Shown: piece by piece, positions 13,333-44,715 of the stretch
Layout: the number at the start of each line of letters is the position of its first letter
How positions within the stretch are numbered: the stretch's first letter is position 1
Source: Petrosia ficiformis
Taxonomy: Eukaryota > Porifera > Demospongiae > Haplosclerida > Petrosiidae
NCBI GenBank assembly: GCA_947044365.1
Contig: OX345650.1
Coordinates: 1,473,173 to 1,537,172, forward strand
DNA length: 64,000 nucleotides
Reading direction: 5' to 3'
Notes under the pieces: model-generated
Told to the model about the DNA's origin: nothing
Database searches by the model: none
The model's input: the letters and a program-made list of their open reading frames with translations, nothing else
Made by a program: the position numbers and the translations under genes

Positions 13333-13665
13333 ACAACCAAAGACCAAACATCAGACAAAACCAAAGATAAAACCAAAGATAAGACCAAAGACAAAACCAA
13401 AGGTCTTGTTTTTGGTCTTGTCTTTGGTCTTGTCTGTTTGGTTTTGTCTTGGGTCTTGTCTTTGGTCTTTGGTCTTGTCTTTGGTCTTTGGTCTTGTCTT
13501 TGGTCTTTGGTCTTGTCTTTGGTCTTTGGTCTTTTGTCTTTGGTCTTTTGTCTTTGGTTTTTGGTCTTGTCTCGTTTGGTTTGGTCTTTGGTCTTTTGTC
13601 TTTGGTCTTAGGTCTTGTCTTGTTTGGTTTGGTCTTTGGTCTTGTTTAGTTTGGTCTTGTCTTTA
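13333..13665. repeat. Inverted minisatellite: AAGACCA then TGGTCTT blocks
   Basis: 13333-13400 is built of ACCAAAGACAAAACC words. At 13401 it switches to the reverse complement (GGTCTTGTCTTTGGTCTTTGG) for about 265 bases. The two halves can pair, giving a long hairpin. Frames of type GLVFGLW are translations of this repeat. Confidence 0.9.
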
Positions 13666-13947
13666 GCCTGGTTTCCATATAGTATTAAATGGTCTTTCTC
13701 AGTATTGAGAGGTATTGTAAGACTCTTCCTGACCACATAATTTTGAAGATTGTGAAGACCTTCAAGACTTAGTCTTGTGCAGTCTTGTGAATAGAAACCA
13801 CTTCTATTTACAATACCGATCAACACTGAACAATACTGCTCACAACCATTCGATACCAAATGTGTACTTGATAGTTGAGGTCAGGAAGACTCTTGCGATA
13901 CCTCTCAATACTGAGAAAGACCATTTAATACTATGTGGAAACGAGGC
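13666..13947. mobile_element. MITE with about 68-bp terminal inverted repeats
   Basis: Ends GCCTGGTTTCCATATAGTAT and, inverted, GCCTCGTTTCCACATAGTAT pair for about 68 bases with few mismatches (ATTAAATGGTCTTTCTCAGT in both). TTTA flanks both sides (13662-13665, 13948-13951), a likely target duplication. The 282-bp element has no coding capacity and interrupts the minisatellite. Confidence 0.88.
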
Positions 13948-14007
13948 TTTAAACGTGATCAGACCATATAAAAACCACCTTGCACATGTACAAAGACCTT
14001 TCATGGG

Positions 14008-14470
<463 letters not shown>

Positions 14471-14566
14471 TAGGTAAATTATGAATCTCAGTTCCAATAT
14501 AGTCTGCAAAAGGAAACATTATTTAAATTGTCGAAGTCAGCTCACACAGATCTTTAATATGATAGA

Positions 14567-14672
14567 GTGAGATTTATTTATCACAAAGCATGTGAAGAAT
14601 GGAAGAGAAGAGTATTTCTTGATGCTGAGAAAGACAAACAGAGACAGCTATGTAGAGAACTGACTGAAAAAG
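14567..14672 (+). other. Possible coding exon, unrecognised
   Basis: Open segment HKACEEWKRRVFLDAEKDKQ ... ELTEK, highly charged and helix-like, preceded by an AG (ATGATAG) and followed by a GTGAGT donor at about 14673. It could be an exon of the same unknown gene as 13147-13331. From 14680 to 15290 nothing but AT-rich sequence is seen. Confidence 0.35.
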
Positions 14673-15294
14673 TGAGTATTCATTCTTTATATTCTTTGTA
14701 TTTGGAGGTATGTGGATGTAATAAATTAATAATAATGATTAAGGCAAAGATCTAATTAGTGATGTTCCGATAATCATATCAGTAATTGGTATTGGTCATT
14801 ATTTGGCCATTATTTCTAGTATACGTATCAGTTACATGTTGTAGTTTTGAGTGATGTAACAGATATTGTAATAAGTGTAATAATAATGTCATCTCTTATG
14901 ATTATAAATTATTTTAAAGCATTTCGATACCCATAAGCAGGGAGTGTAGAAACATTGAGTCAACTACCAGACATTTTGACCTATTTTCATCACTCTTGTC
15001 CTCCTCCTCATATACTTTGTTTACAGTTCAGTTTCATTTTACCATTTGATGTCATCATGAATGTGAACAGACTTTAATTGACAAGAATAGTAATTATTAA
15101 AGAGCAGTGGAGTATGTAGCCTAGGAATTATTTATAATTTTATAAATCTGATGGCAAGTTAATACTATATCCAAATGTAGTTAAGAACAGCATTCTTCCA
15201 AGACTAAGTTTATAATTATGTACATGATAATACTAAGATGAGAGGAAGAAAGAAAGAAAGACATCTGAGGCAAATGAAAAATGAAAAAATGAGT

Positions 15295-15368
15295 TGCCTC
15301 AGGTGGGATTTGAACCCACGACACTCTGCACTCCGGACAGATGCTCTTACCAACTGAACTACCAAGGC
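15295..15368 (-). tRNA. tRNA-like gene or pseudogene, anticodon uncertain
   Basis: The minus strand folds as a cloverleaf: 7-bp acceptor stem (GCCTTGG with CTGAGGC, two G-U pairs), D arm with A-box TAGTTCAGTTGG, 5-bp anticodon stem (TCTGT/GCAGA), 5-base variable loop, perfect T stem GTGGG/CCCAC with B-box GGTTCAAATCC. The 7-base loop is CCGGAGT, which would place GGA as anticodon, but position 33 is C instead of the near-universal U, and a serine tRNA would need a long variable arm. No intron was seen. It may be a pseudogene or the head of a tRNA-derived repeat. Confidence 0.6.
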
Positions 15369-15758
15369 AGCTCAGCTGGCAGGGTCCAAATCAAACATCT
15401 CACTCATACACCTGTGTGAACAGGCTAACTAAACCGGTATACAACATGTAGTAGATAAACTAGATATAGAATGTGTATGCAGTCTATTGCTGATATTTAA
15501 TCCCTTGAGGGTGGAAAGTTAAGTCTTGTTTTTATGATTTTCAATGTGTTTGAAAAACACAAAAATACGTTATAGATATAATAATATCCAATTTATTGTG
15601 CTAACTTCAGAAAATAATAGAACAAACAAGATAAGTACACTAACTAAAAAGCTGACAGAAACACAGAACAATAAAATATAAAATAATAATATTTCACTAT
15701 AAATGCATATCGATATTAGCTATATTTGTTATATACATAATATACTATTATAACATTG

Positions 15759-18446
<2,688 letters not shown>

Positions 18447-18861
18447 GTCAATAGCAGCCTAGTTTGTCAGTGGTTTAATTATTAAATGCTGAATAGACTT
18501 CAAGTCCTTTTGCTATTGCTGGATAGCTTCAAAGGAGGAGCTGGTAACATACACATGTGACAATGATGCAAGTATATATAATGTACACACTAAGTTGGTG
18601 AATGGCACAGTCTATTCATCATCAATAGACAGTATTATTTGTCACAAAGGAAACCCAAAATTTAATTAGTAAAGTATGATCATGATAATTTAATTTCACT
18701 ACAATGTACTAATTTTCTGATTCAGTGATATATAATCAAAAAAAAAGATTATTACAGAGATACAAAGAAACCACACAGAAAATTTGCATAATTATTGCTA
18801 CACAATAACTGTGCAGTCTGTTTATATTGCAGTCTATTTGTATATATCAGTCGCCTGATCT

Positions 18862-20707
<1,846 letters not shown>

Positions 20708-20829
20708 AACTAATCCAGATCTTTAACCATGGAAATATTACACTATACCTATGACATGTGGCTTTTAAGTCAAGCCAATTATCTTTTTTGAATAGGCATT
20801 GAGAACTAATGACTTTGATAACCACTTCT

Positions 20830-22200
20830 ATGGATTGAATACATGCACTTGTACATTATAGTTACATTTCCATACATGAACATATTAACACCATCATTGA
20901 TAAATAGACTCTTGAAGAAGAACTGAAAAGGTTCTATGCCTGGAACTGACAATAAGAAGGCTATTCAAAATTTTAAACAATTAGTGTTAATGAGGTATTA
21001 TTTCATAATGTATCTACGTAGCTACAACTTTTAATGGAATTTATTTAGTGTAGTGTGCTCATAACCCAATTGAAATCCTGTGATCCTAAATGTATAGCAC
21101 TGGTACTAAGATGCATGAATTATACTAACTCTTAATACAGTGTGTTGATATTCAAATGTCAGAGAATAAGAGAATTCATTAGGTCTTGACTCATTAATGT
21201 ATGATTTATTGAGTTATGTGGTTTTCATCAACCCTTCTTACTACCTTCAAAAACCAATTTATGTTTTTATCAATGCCGCTGACAGTTGCTTTCTTACACC
21301 CTTAAAAGTTTATAAAATTATAAGAATTGCCGGAAGTGCGTGAAACAGCTATATAAGTGTGTATAATAAACATACAAGGATATTACTGAGAACAAGTTGA
21401 ATTACCCAGTATTATCAAGCTACACATGCATATCAGCTAAGACAACTTTGCTTTACATAGGTTTAGCCTTAACACATACATGTACTGTACATAATTATAA
21501 TTCATGTGTGACTTGATCAGGTATAACATGTACATATAATTCATGTGTACTTGATCGAGTTATCCCACACATTTAAAAACATTGGTCCATTACTGTACAT
21601 ATCACATGACTTATTAATAAATATTTCCCATACACAAATAATCCCATGACTTGATTTCAAATATTCATACCTACATAATAAATCTTGAATATCATTATCA
21701 CAGTAACTTGTGACATAGTTTAGGACAGCTAAGCAAATTCATGCCCTAGGGTCACAAATACAAACCAGCATTCTACAGTCAGTATTACATTAAGTGTTAC
21801 GTACATCCTTATACTTTATTACACGCTTATACATGAATCAGATATGTGTGCAAAACATGTATTTTTGCATTAAGACATTTGTACTGCATTCATTACACCA
21901 TACATCAATGACATGTCATCACATTGATGTTAATGGTTCCAAAAACCACTAATGACATTTAACAGCATTATTTAAAAGTTACTGTTAACTATAAAAAATG
22001 CGATATAAACAAATTAAATTTGATTAAAATCACATAATTATTATTATTATTAATTGAGAACAATTTTAATTAAAGTTTAAAGACCTTTTTAAAATTTAGG
22101 AAGGTGATACCAACCCAATTTAAAAATGAATCCTAAATCAGCAAATTATTTAACTGGTATGAATTACATGTATGATTATTATGATTAAGCTCATGAGGAG
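20830..22200. other. Intergenic AT-rich stretch
   Basis: No open frame or exon with splice support was found between cathepsin-like genes 2 and 3. A short GTACATAATTATAATTCATG duplication (21487-21545) is the only structure noticed. Promoter sequences of gene 2 presumably lie near 20710-20900 but no clear TATA box was identified. Confidence 0.5.
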
Positions 22201-22211
22201 TCCCTCTTCTT

Positions 22212-24637
<2,426 letters not shown>

Positions 24638-24691
24638 GACAAAGTATTGACTAGATAGAGGATATTTAATGACAATATATGAAGCTAATTA

Positions 24692-24932
24692 GTTAACATT
24701 CACCATGACCTCAGAAACAGGTTCATAACTTTAGTTTGGAATGACCAATAATCTTTTTACATGCACCATTTTCATATAATTATCATTCCTATTATGTTTT
24801 GTGGTGCAAAATTTCAATCCATTGCTTCATTTTTGAGTTACAGTATAATCATGTATTAACCTTATGATATTACTCTACAGACTACATATAAAGTCATCAC
24901 ATTCCAATTTGGAGGTCATAGTAAATGTTAAC
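24692..24932 (+). mobile_element. MITE-A copy, complete, upstream of cathepsin-like 3
   Basis: 241 bp. Ends GTTAACATTCACCATGACCTC and, inverted, GTTAACATTTACTATGACCTC, giving 21-base inverted repeats with 2-3 mismatches. It lies 55 bases from the gene's start codon, so it may lie in or near the promoter. Confidence 0.88.
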
Positions 24933-24939
24933 AGCTCAG

Positions 24940-26160
24940 TAGAGAATACAAGTACATGGGCAATTATATATTTATTCATTCAACAAATCTACTCCGGAAG
25001 ACAGTTCAACAAGAAATATATTCTTATTAAAACACATGTATATGAGATGTGAATAGATGTAATTACACATAATTCATCAATTGGATGTATGTATACATTG
25101 ATATGTTTTCATTTGATGAAAAGCACAACATCATGAGACATATGATCTAATAGCTGTGGTTTAGTAAATGGATTGATAATTAATGATGTAACATTAGAGT
25201 AGGAAGAGTGTGGGAGGGATAGTCAGGACTCAGAAGTAGGATGATTCAAGGGGGACATTCCCTCATGTATTATTAATAGTATACCAATCTTTTGCTATTA
25301 TACAGGGTGCCTCCCAATATTCTTTAGCTGTATGTGGGAAGGCCATCCCCTAGACTATATATATAGCCCATTAGCTATATCTGTTACCTTTCTACCCCTC
25401 AATACATCAGGAGGAAGCCTCTTACCAGTATGGATTCATACTATTTAGCATCCCATCAGTGAATTATGTGGTTAATAAAACTACCTATCAAATTCCATTA
25501 AAGACAAATATTTTAATATAAATGTTATGTATACTGTATCATATACTATAACGAAAACTAATGCAGGTGTTATATTGTGCAGAGCATATACAATTATACA
25601 TATACATGTATAGACTGTGTATAAACATGTACATGTACATGTACATGTACATTATATATACATTTGTACTTGTATACCATAGAAGGTGAACAACAAGACT
25701 GAATGGAATTGTTTATATAATAATAATTATGAAAATGACATTAAGTTCTCACATGATCTAAATACTCATACACTATACTATAACGATATGTTTTACCATA
25801 TAAGGACAGAGAATAGATATTAAAATAAACTAATGAAAGAGAAATCCTACACAAACAAGGGACAAAACCTTTGTATATGTACTTGGCTATACACTTAAGT
25901 ACATGTACATTCTTCCAAGTAATTAAGTACATGTACTTAAACACAGTTGTATTTCTGAGTATTTAAGTACACATACATTCTTCCAAATAATTAAGTACAT
26001 GAAAATTCATGTGCCTAGCATGCTAGCAATAGGCATAAACACACACAACAAACAAGCAAAAACATGTATATTGTTCAGTACTTAATTACATCATAGGCAT
26101 GTAGCCATGTACATGTAGACATGTACATGTACATACATGTATAAACACATGTACTTGTAG
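24940..26160. other. Intergenic AT-rich stretch
   Basis: No coding signal found. Holds GTACAT repeats (25620-25655) and a repeated AATTAAGTACATGTACTTAA-like word (25900-26000). Confidence 0.5.
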
Positions 26161-26640
26161 ATTATACTACAGATGTATGTGTACACACAATGTACATCCA
26201 TATACAAAATACTATACACCATGTATGTGTGTGTACTCACAGTGTAAATATATACACAATGTACATACATGTACACATACACATACTATACATGTATGCA
26301 TTACACACAATGTAAATATAATATACACAATGTGTATGTACACACAATGTAAATAATGTACATACATGTACACATACACATACTATACATGTATGCATAC
26401 ACACAATGTAAATATAATATACACAATGTGTATACATGTACATATATACATGTACACATACTATACATGTGTATGTACACACAATGTAAATAATGTACAT
26501 ACATGTACACATACACATACTATACATGTATGCATACACACAATGTAAATATAATATACACAATGTATATACATGTACATATACATGTACACATACTATA
26601 CATGTACGTGTACACACAATGTACATATATGTATTACTAT
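26160..26640. repeat. Imperfect long-period tandem repeat, ACATGTACA-rich
   Basis: Blocks ATGTACATACATGTACACAT, CATACTATACATGTATGCAT and CACACAATGTAAATATAATA recur in order at about 26270, 26350-26440 and 26490-26590. Rich in the palindrome TGTACA. Confidence 0.8.
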
Positions 26641-26869
26641 ACAAATTTACAAATTCATGTATTTTCACTATCAGACAGACATGTGATGTTTATTGTAATA
26701 ATATACCACAAGCTAGCGGTGCCAATTTTAAAATTCCAATAGTAAGATAAATTATACCATGGTATTAAATTATACATGATGCAATACTAATATTGACTCA
26801 TGTCAACAATCACATGATGAACATTTGACTGGGCAGGTAGAAATAAAATACAACTAAATGTTTAATATT

Positions 26870-27300
26870 GGCATGAACATCAGTCTAAATAGAATCCTAT
26901 ATAATGAGAGCCACAAGTACATGTATAAGACAAGCAGTCACGCCCATATGAGAGTGGTTCAACAGGCAACTATGTATAGTAATACCATGGGATCTAAAGC
27001 CATGGAATATAACCACTTTAACCACCATGTAATTACACATACATGACAAACATGTGTAAATATTAGTTACAGTGTAAATACAATTCTGCAGAAGACAAGC
27101 AGTCACACCCATTTGACAACAGGCAATATAATACAACTATGTATAGTAATACCATGGCCATGGAGTTTAACCAGTTTAACCACCATGTAATTACACATAC
27201 ATGACAAACATGTGTAAATATTGGCATGGAGATATATAACACTCTAGTCTAAATACAATACTGTATATAGAGAGCCACAAGTACATGTATAAGATAAGCA
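26870..27300. repeat. Degenerate duplicated block
   Basis: Segments GAGAGCCACAAGTACATGTA, AGACAAGCAGTCAC and CTATGTATAGTAATACCATG each occur two or three times in the same order across this interval, which leads into the 103-bp array. Confidence 0.7.
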
Positions 27301-27321
27301 TATAGTAGTTACACTCACACG

Positions 27322-27740
27322 ATAGTGATAATTGTATAGCACAGAAAGCCATAAGTATAACCATATAGTACAAAATGCCACAAGTATAAGACATGCAAAG
27401 ACAGTATGTAAGTACACCCACATAATAGTGATAATTGTATAGCACAGAAAGCCAGAAGTATAACCATATAGTATAAAATGCCACAAGTATAAGACATGCA
27501 AAGACAGTATGTAAGTACACCCACATAATAGTGATAATTGTATAGCACAGAAAGCCAGAAGTATAACCATATAGTACAAAATGCCACAAGTATAAGACAT
27601 GCAAAGACAGCATGTAGGTACACCCACGTGATAGTGGCTCAATAGGTAGCACAGAAAGCCAGAAGTATAACCATATAGTATAAAATGCCACAAGTATAAG
27701 ACATGCAAAGACAGCATGTAGGTACACCCACACGAACGAT
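27322..27740. repeat. 103-bp tandem repeat, about 4 copies
   Basis: ATAGTG anchors fall at 27322, 27425, 27528, 27631 and 27739 (103, 103, 103, 108 bases). The unit contains AGCACAGAAAGCC, AAGTATAACCATATAGTA and AAGACATGCAAAGACAG. Copies differ by a few bases. Confidence 0.92.
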
Positions 27741-28451
27741 AGTGACCAACTCTGTGTACTGTGTAGTATTAGCATGGAGATCAAAGACTCCAGGCTGTAC
27801 ATAAGACAGCCACAAATATCAAAAATTTACATACGTAATTATACCCACATGAAAATAGAATACATGTGATCAGTATTTCCTAAACCAATTATACATACAC
27901 ATGTGTAGTAACTATAATTATATTAGTATATGTTAGCCTCCCAAAAATGTTCAACAGCTAACCTGTACTCTAACTGATATAGAGGTGTCATATATACAAT
28001 ATTTATGTAAAAGATTTGAATAAACCATATTATATATAATTATATATATATATATATATATATACAAGTAAAGTAACTAATGTAAAACACACCAGTTAGT
28101 ATACATATGTCTGCATAGGGAATGACAGATGTGCTAACCAAGAATAAATATTATAATTTATAGGGATGATACATAACTTCTATATAATTACAGCTCTATT
28201 TTAGTAGCTACAATGCATGTGTCAAACCTGATCAGCATACGTTTATATAATTATATTTATAGTGATGATAATGTAGTATTGTAAAACACATTCATAGTAA
28301 CACTGTATAAATGGGTATAGTAAACTCACTTTACCTATTTCACGATTGTTCAGTTAGTCCTATATATAACTCCTATCTGAAGCTGTCCCCGACTCTATGT
28401 CCGAACTGCGATTTTATGCTCCAGCTTCCAGGTATTTATTATCATTCACAG

Positions 28452-28680
28452 GGGAGGAGACAAAGGGGGGGCGAAGCCTGTTGTTTCATGCTCTGTGCCC
28501 TCTTACGGGTGCAGAGTCTGCAGACCACCCCCCAGAAACATTTTAAATTTGGATCCTCTGAGATTGCAATCTGAGAGCTAAAATCAGTTGTATTATTATG
28601 TAGTACAGTATAGTTATTTAGCATATAGCTACTAAAGTGGGGGGCTCAGGCCTCCTCCGGATCCCCTGATTCATTGTCAC
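28452..28680. repeat. Dispersed repeat, family B (copy 2)
   Basis: Shares blocks with 2413-2655 in the same order: GAGGAGACA, CCTCTGAGATTGC, AGCTAAAATCAGT, TTATGTAGTAC, CTACTAAAGTGGGG. No coding capacity. The rest of 27740-29010 is AT-rich without exon evidence, apart from a (TA)n run at 28035-28065. Confidence 0.65.
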
Positions 28681-29014
28681 ACCTGCCATAATTGAGGTGG
28701 GCCAGCCATGCCAGCATATGCCAAGGGGGTCTGTCGCATCATTGGGCTGAAATGTCATACACATTTGCAGTTTTTTTTTTACAGTAAAAGTCTACATGCA
28801 AAAGTTAGAAAATCTTGGACAGCAAATGTTCGATACCTTGATTGGTGCATACTGCCTAATTTCGCTAGTTATTAATATTAATTTTTATTATTAGCATAAA
28901 TAATTTATAATCAGCATGAAAATTATTAATACACAAACTCTTATTCAAAAAATATATATATAATTCACATGTATGTGGAAACAAAGTGTTACCCAAAGTT
29001 TATAGCAATAGTCT

Positions 29015-31129
<2,115 letters not shown>

Positions 31130-31500
31130 TATGAAAATAAGTGAACTGTGGAGGAGGAAATCATACCACACACATTGTGATAATGTAAACCATCACATCA
31201 GATCACAGTCACATGTTCAGAGTAATTACATTCATGTCAACAGCAGTGCAACTTTGAATTCCCTGAACTAAGTTGCAACACAATCAAATAAAATTCCATT
31301 ATAATGCAATAAATATATATATAAATGAATATATAATTATATATATAATGGTATATGCATGTAATGTTTTTAGACCACAGAAAATATTTTTTGCAAATAA
31401 TTTCCAATTTGCAAAATTAAGTCTGCTGCAACCCTGTATTAATCACTAAAACAAATGTACACAATACTCACATGTGTTTGAAATACTATAATCTAACTTA

Positions 31501-31582
31501 CCGTGTCTGTGATGAACAGAATTGAAGGAACTGCTTTGCTGGAAGCCTGGAAGTAGTATACACTGCAATGCGAATCTTTATA
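31501..31582 (-). promoter_or_regulatory. Putative TATA box and 5' untranslated exon of gene 4
   Basis: Minus strand carries TATAAAG at 31582-31576 and, about 30 bases on, a segment (GCTTCCAGCAAAGCAGTTCC onward) ending at a strong donor, CACG|GTAAGTTAG at 31501/31500. A noncoding first exon spliced to just upstream of the ATG at 31129 would explain both. Transcription start and acceptor are inferred. Confidence 0.5.
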
Positions 31583-31589
31583 TTTTGCC

Positions 31590-32300
31590 GGCTTCAGGGA
31601 GTGGCTCCGAGAATCATATGATTCTATGTCGTAACTGCGCATGCGCAGTGATCATATGACTACAGTTTCGTTTGGAATTACCCCACTTAAAAAAAAAGGT
31701 TAATTTTAATGGGAACTGCTTGGCTTGTCATATTTAGACATAGAATACTATTTGTTGCAAAATCACACACCAAGTACTATAATAGTGCAATCTAACTGCA
31801 GGGCTATCATGTAATTGGTAAAGCTGTTTAGTACAGAATATTAATTAAATAATTAATAGACCTAAATAATATGCATTACTGCTTTATATAATGCATGGTG
31901 GTACTAGTGATAATTATTTTGAAGCAATAGGACTGTTCCGTCTTGCAGGCTCATTGCCGATTTAGTATAGTATTATGATAAGCTCCAGTACATATAAAAT
32001 AACACTTGTAATTACATATAGTATTGTATGTGTGCATGTAAATTAGGCCTTTGCTATTGGAGGTAAATGTAGTTTGGATCCAAATGTAAAATATTGATTT
32101 TAAAACTAACACAAGAAAAATACAAGTAACGAAATTGTAAAAATCTAAATAGCTTATGAAGAAAATAGCATAGGAAGCATACACATACAATGTAATGATT
32201 TGTTCTTCAAATATATATACACATGTATGCATGTATGTATGTATGTATGTATGTATTATGTACATGTATTTATGTAATGGAGAGTTTAAATGTCATTGGC
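31590..32300. other. Intergenic stretch between genes 4 and 5
   Basis: Contains CGCATGCGCAG (31639) near the putative gene 4 promoter and a TGTA-rich microsatellite (32218-32260). No exon evidence. Confidence 0.5.
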
Positions 32301-32302
32301 AA

Positions 32303-42526
<10,224 letters not shown>

Positions 42527-42895
42527 AGCGTGCTTCCTGAGACTAGTCGAAGTAAACAACAAAACTAGCTCACATGTTTCAATGTTTGTTTAGCTAACAT
42601 GTGAGTCATGTGACCAAATTCCCATGCTAAATAAGATGTGGGCGTCTGAGTATGAGGCTAGTATCATAATACATGTACTCATAGGGGTTTGCCCCTCAGT
42701 TTGACTTTTGCAATAGCAAATGTAGTAGTAACTCAACAAGCTCTCTTCTTGGACTATAGCGTTTGTGCGCACAGAAAGGGGCATATCCTCCACCTCTGAC
42801 GTTTCACACTCTGTCAATCTACAATGCCATTCCAATACCCCCGCCCGCCCTTCACCCAATGTGTTTTATAGAACAGTTTTTTTACAATATGATAC

Positions 42896-43520
42896 ATATT
42901 TACATACGTACATAAGTAAGTAAATATGTATTATGTACGTACATAAGTAAGTACGTATGTATTATGTATGATTATACATATCATGTATACTTACTTATTT
43001 ACATACATAATACGTACATACTACTTATGTATGTCCATAATATGTACATACTTATGTATGTTCATAATATATCCATACGTAAGTAAGTACGTATGTATTA
43101 TGTATGATTGTACATATCATGTATACTTACTATTTACATACATAATACGTACATACTACTTATGTATGTCCATAATATGTACATACTTATGTATGTTCAT
43201 AATATATCCATACGTAAGTAAGTACGTATGTATTATGTATGATTGTACATATCATGTATACTTACTATTTACATACATAATACGTACATACTACTTATGT
43301 ATGTCCATAATATGTACATACTTATGTATGTTCATAATATATCCATACGTAAGTAAGTACATATGTATTATGTATGATTGTACATATCATGTATACTTAC
43401 TTATTTACATACATAATACGTACATACTACTTACTTATGTATGTCCATAATATGTACATACTTATGTATGTTCATAATATGTCCATACATAAGTAAGTAC
43501 GTACGTATTATGTACATACA
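42896..43520. repeat. 135-bp tandem repeat, about 4 copies
   Basis: CCATACGT anchors at 43073, 43208 and 43343 give a 135-base period. The unit is rich in TACGTA, TATGTA and other self-complementary words, so single strands can fold extensively. It lies upstream of cathepsin-like 5. Confidence 0.9.
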
Positions 43521-43775
43521 TAATTATGTGTGGTAGCACAATTATGCTTAGAGGCTTTGTAAATTATAATTATAGCCGACTCAATTTACATTCCAAGATT
43601 CCAATGGTGCCATATTGGAACAGCCTTCGTTAGCCATAGGTATTAGATTATTTGTAAAATGACATATACAGTGCATATGTTTCATCATCATGTAACCCTT
43701 GCATTCTAGGCACAGTATCAGTTAAGGGTTGTGTATACTGTTTGATTACTATAAACAGAGTGGTTTTGGTACTAA

Positions 43776-44021
43776 AGGTCATTCATGTTCACCATGACCT
43801 CAGAAAAATGTTCATAACTTTACTTTGTAATGACCAGTCAATACTTTGTTTTACCTGCACCATTTTCATATAATTATTCTTCCCATTCTTTTTTTGTGCA
43901 TGAAATTTCAATCCATTGCTTCATTATTGAGTTTAATCATGTATTAACCTTATGACATTAATACACTATACATATAAAATCAGTACTTCTTAATTTTTGA
44001 GGTCATTGTGAATATGAACAG
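43776..44021 (+). mobile_element. MITE-A copy, complete
   Basis: 246 bp; starts GGTCATTCATGTTCACCATG and ends TTTTGAGGTCATTGTGAATA then TGAACAG. Confidence 0.88.
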
Positions 44022-44497
44022 ATATTTTTATGCAGAAACTGCTGTATGTATTTATGTACTATTATAATTATTTAATTAGGTCTATAATATTATACAAATA
44101 TATTTGTAAATTTGTTATACATTGTTAAACACAACATCATACATGAATCTATAAAAGATTCCTCTTAAATATCTTTTAAAATCTGTAATTTGAAAGACGA
44201 AAATATGTACAAACAATATATAATATAATATCAATTGATCGAAATAGAATATTTGTTATTAGTTTGAATTATCTTGCGTTAAATCCAGTAAACTGTAGAA
44301 TTAAACAAAATAAGTTAATAAAATTAGTTTCTTTAGCTATGACGAAATTATGTGACCCAAAACAACTGTCCGCTATATGCCTTCAGATTTTCAGCTGATG
44401 CTCCATGTGAGCACAGAATATAATAGAACATATATGCTACTATACTATGATATAAACCCTACTTAGCCTATATACTAGATAGTCTAGTACCATATAC

Positions 44498-44672
44498 AGT
44501 ATATGCCAATAAAAGGTCACCATACAGTACAGTAATTACTCAGTAGTTTTGACAGTAATTGGTGTACTGTCAGTTGAACACCACAGTAGTAAGACAGTAA
44601 TTACTGACTGTACTGACAGCAGAACTAAGGTAATTACTGTTACTGTATGGTGACATTTTATTGATATATACT
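44498..44672. mobile_element. MITE family C, copy 1
   Basis: About 175 bp. Left end AGTATATGCCAATAAAAGGT with CACCATACAGTA; right end, inverted, AGTATATATCAATAAAATGT with CACCATACAGTA. The core has CAGTAATTACTCAGTAG and its inverted relatives. A second copy is at 58480-58652. Confidence 0.82.
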
Positions 44673-44715
44673 ATACTCTGTATTTGTTTACATGATCAAA
44701 GTATGAACTGAATAA

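Noticed and set aside
15295..15368. Assignment as a functional tRNA-Ser(GGA)
   Set aside because: Short variable loop and C33 contradict it; kept as tRNA-like with uncertain identity.
26091..27802. Frames of 60-200 residues rich in Y, C, M, H and of membrane-protein appearance
   Set aside because: They coincide with ACATGTACA repeats and the 103-bp array; the apparent hydrophobic repeats are the tandem unit translated.
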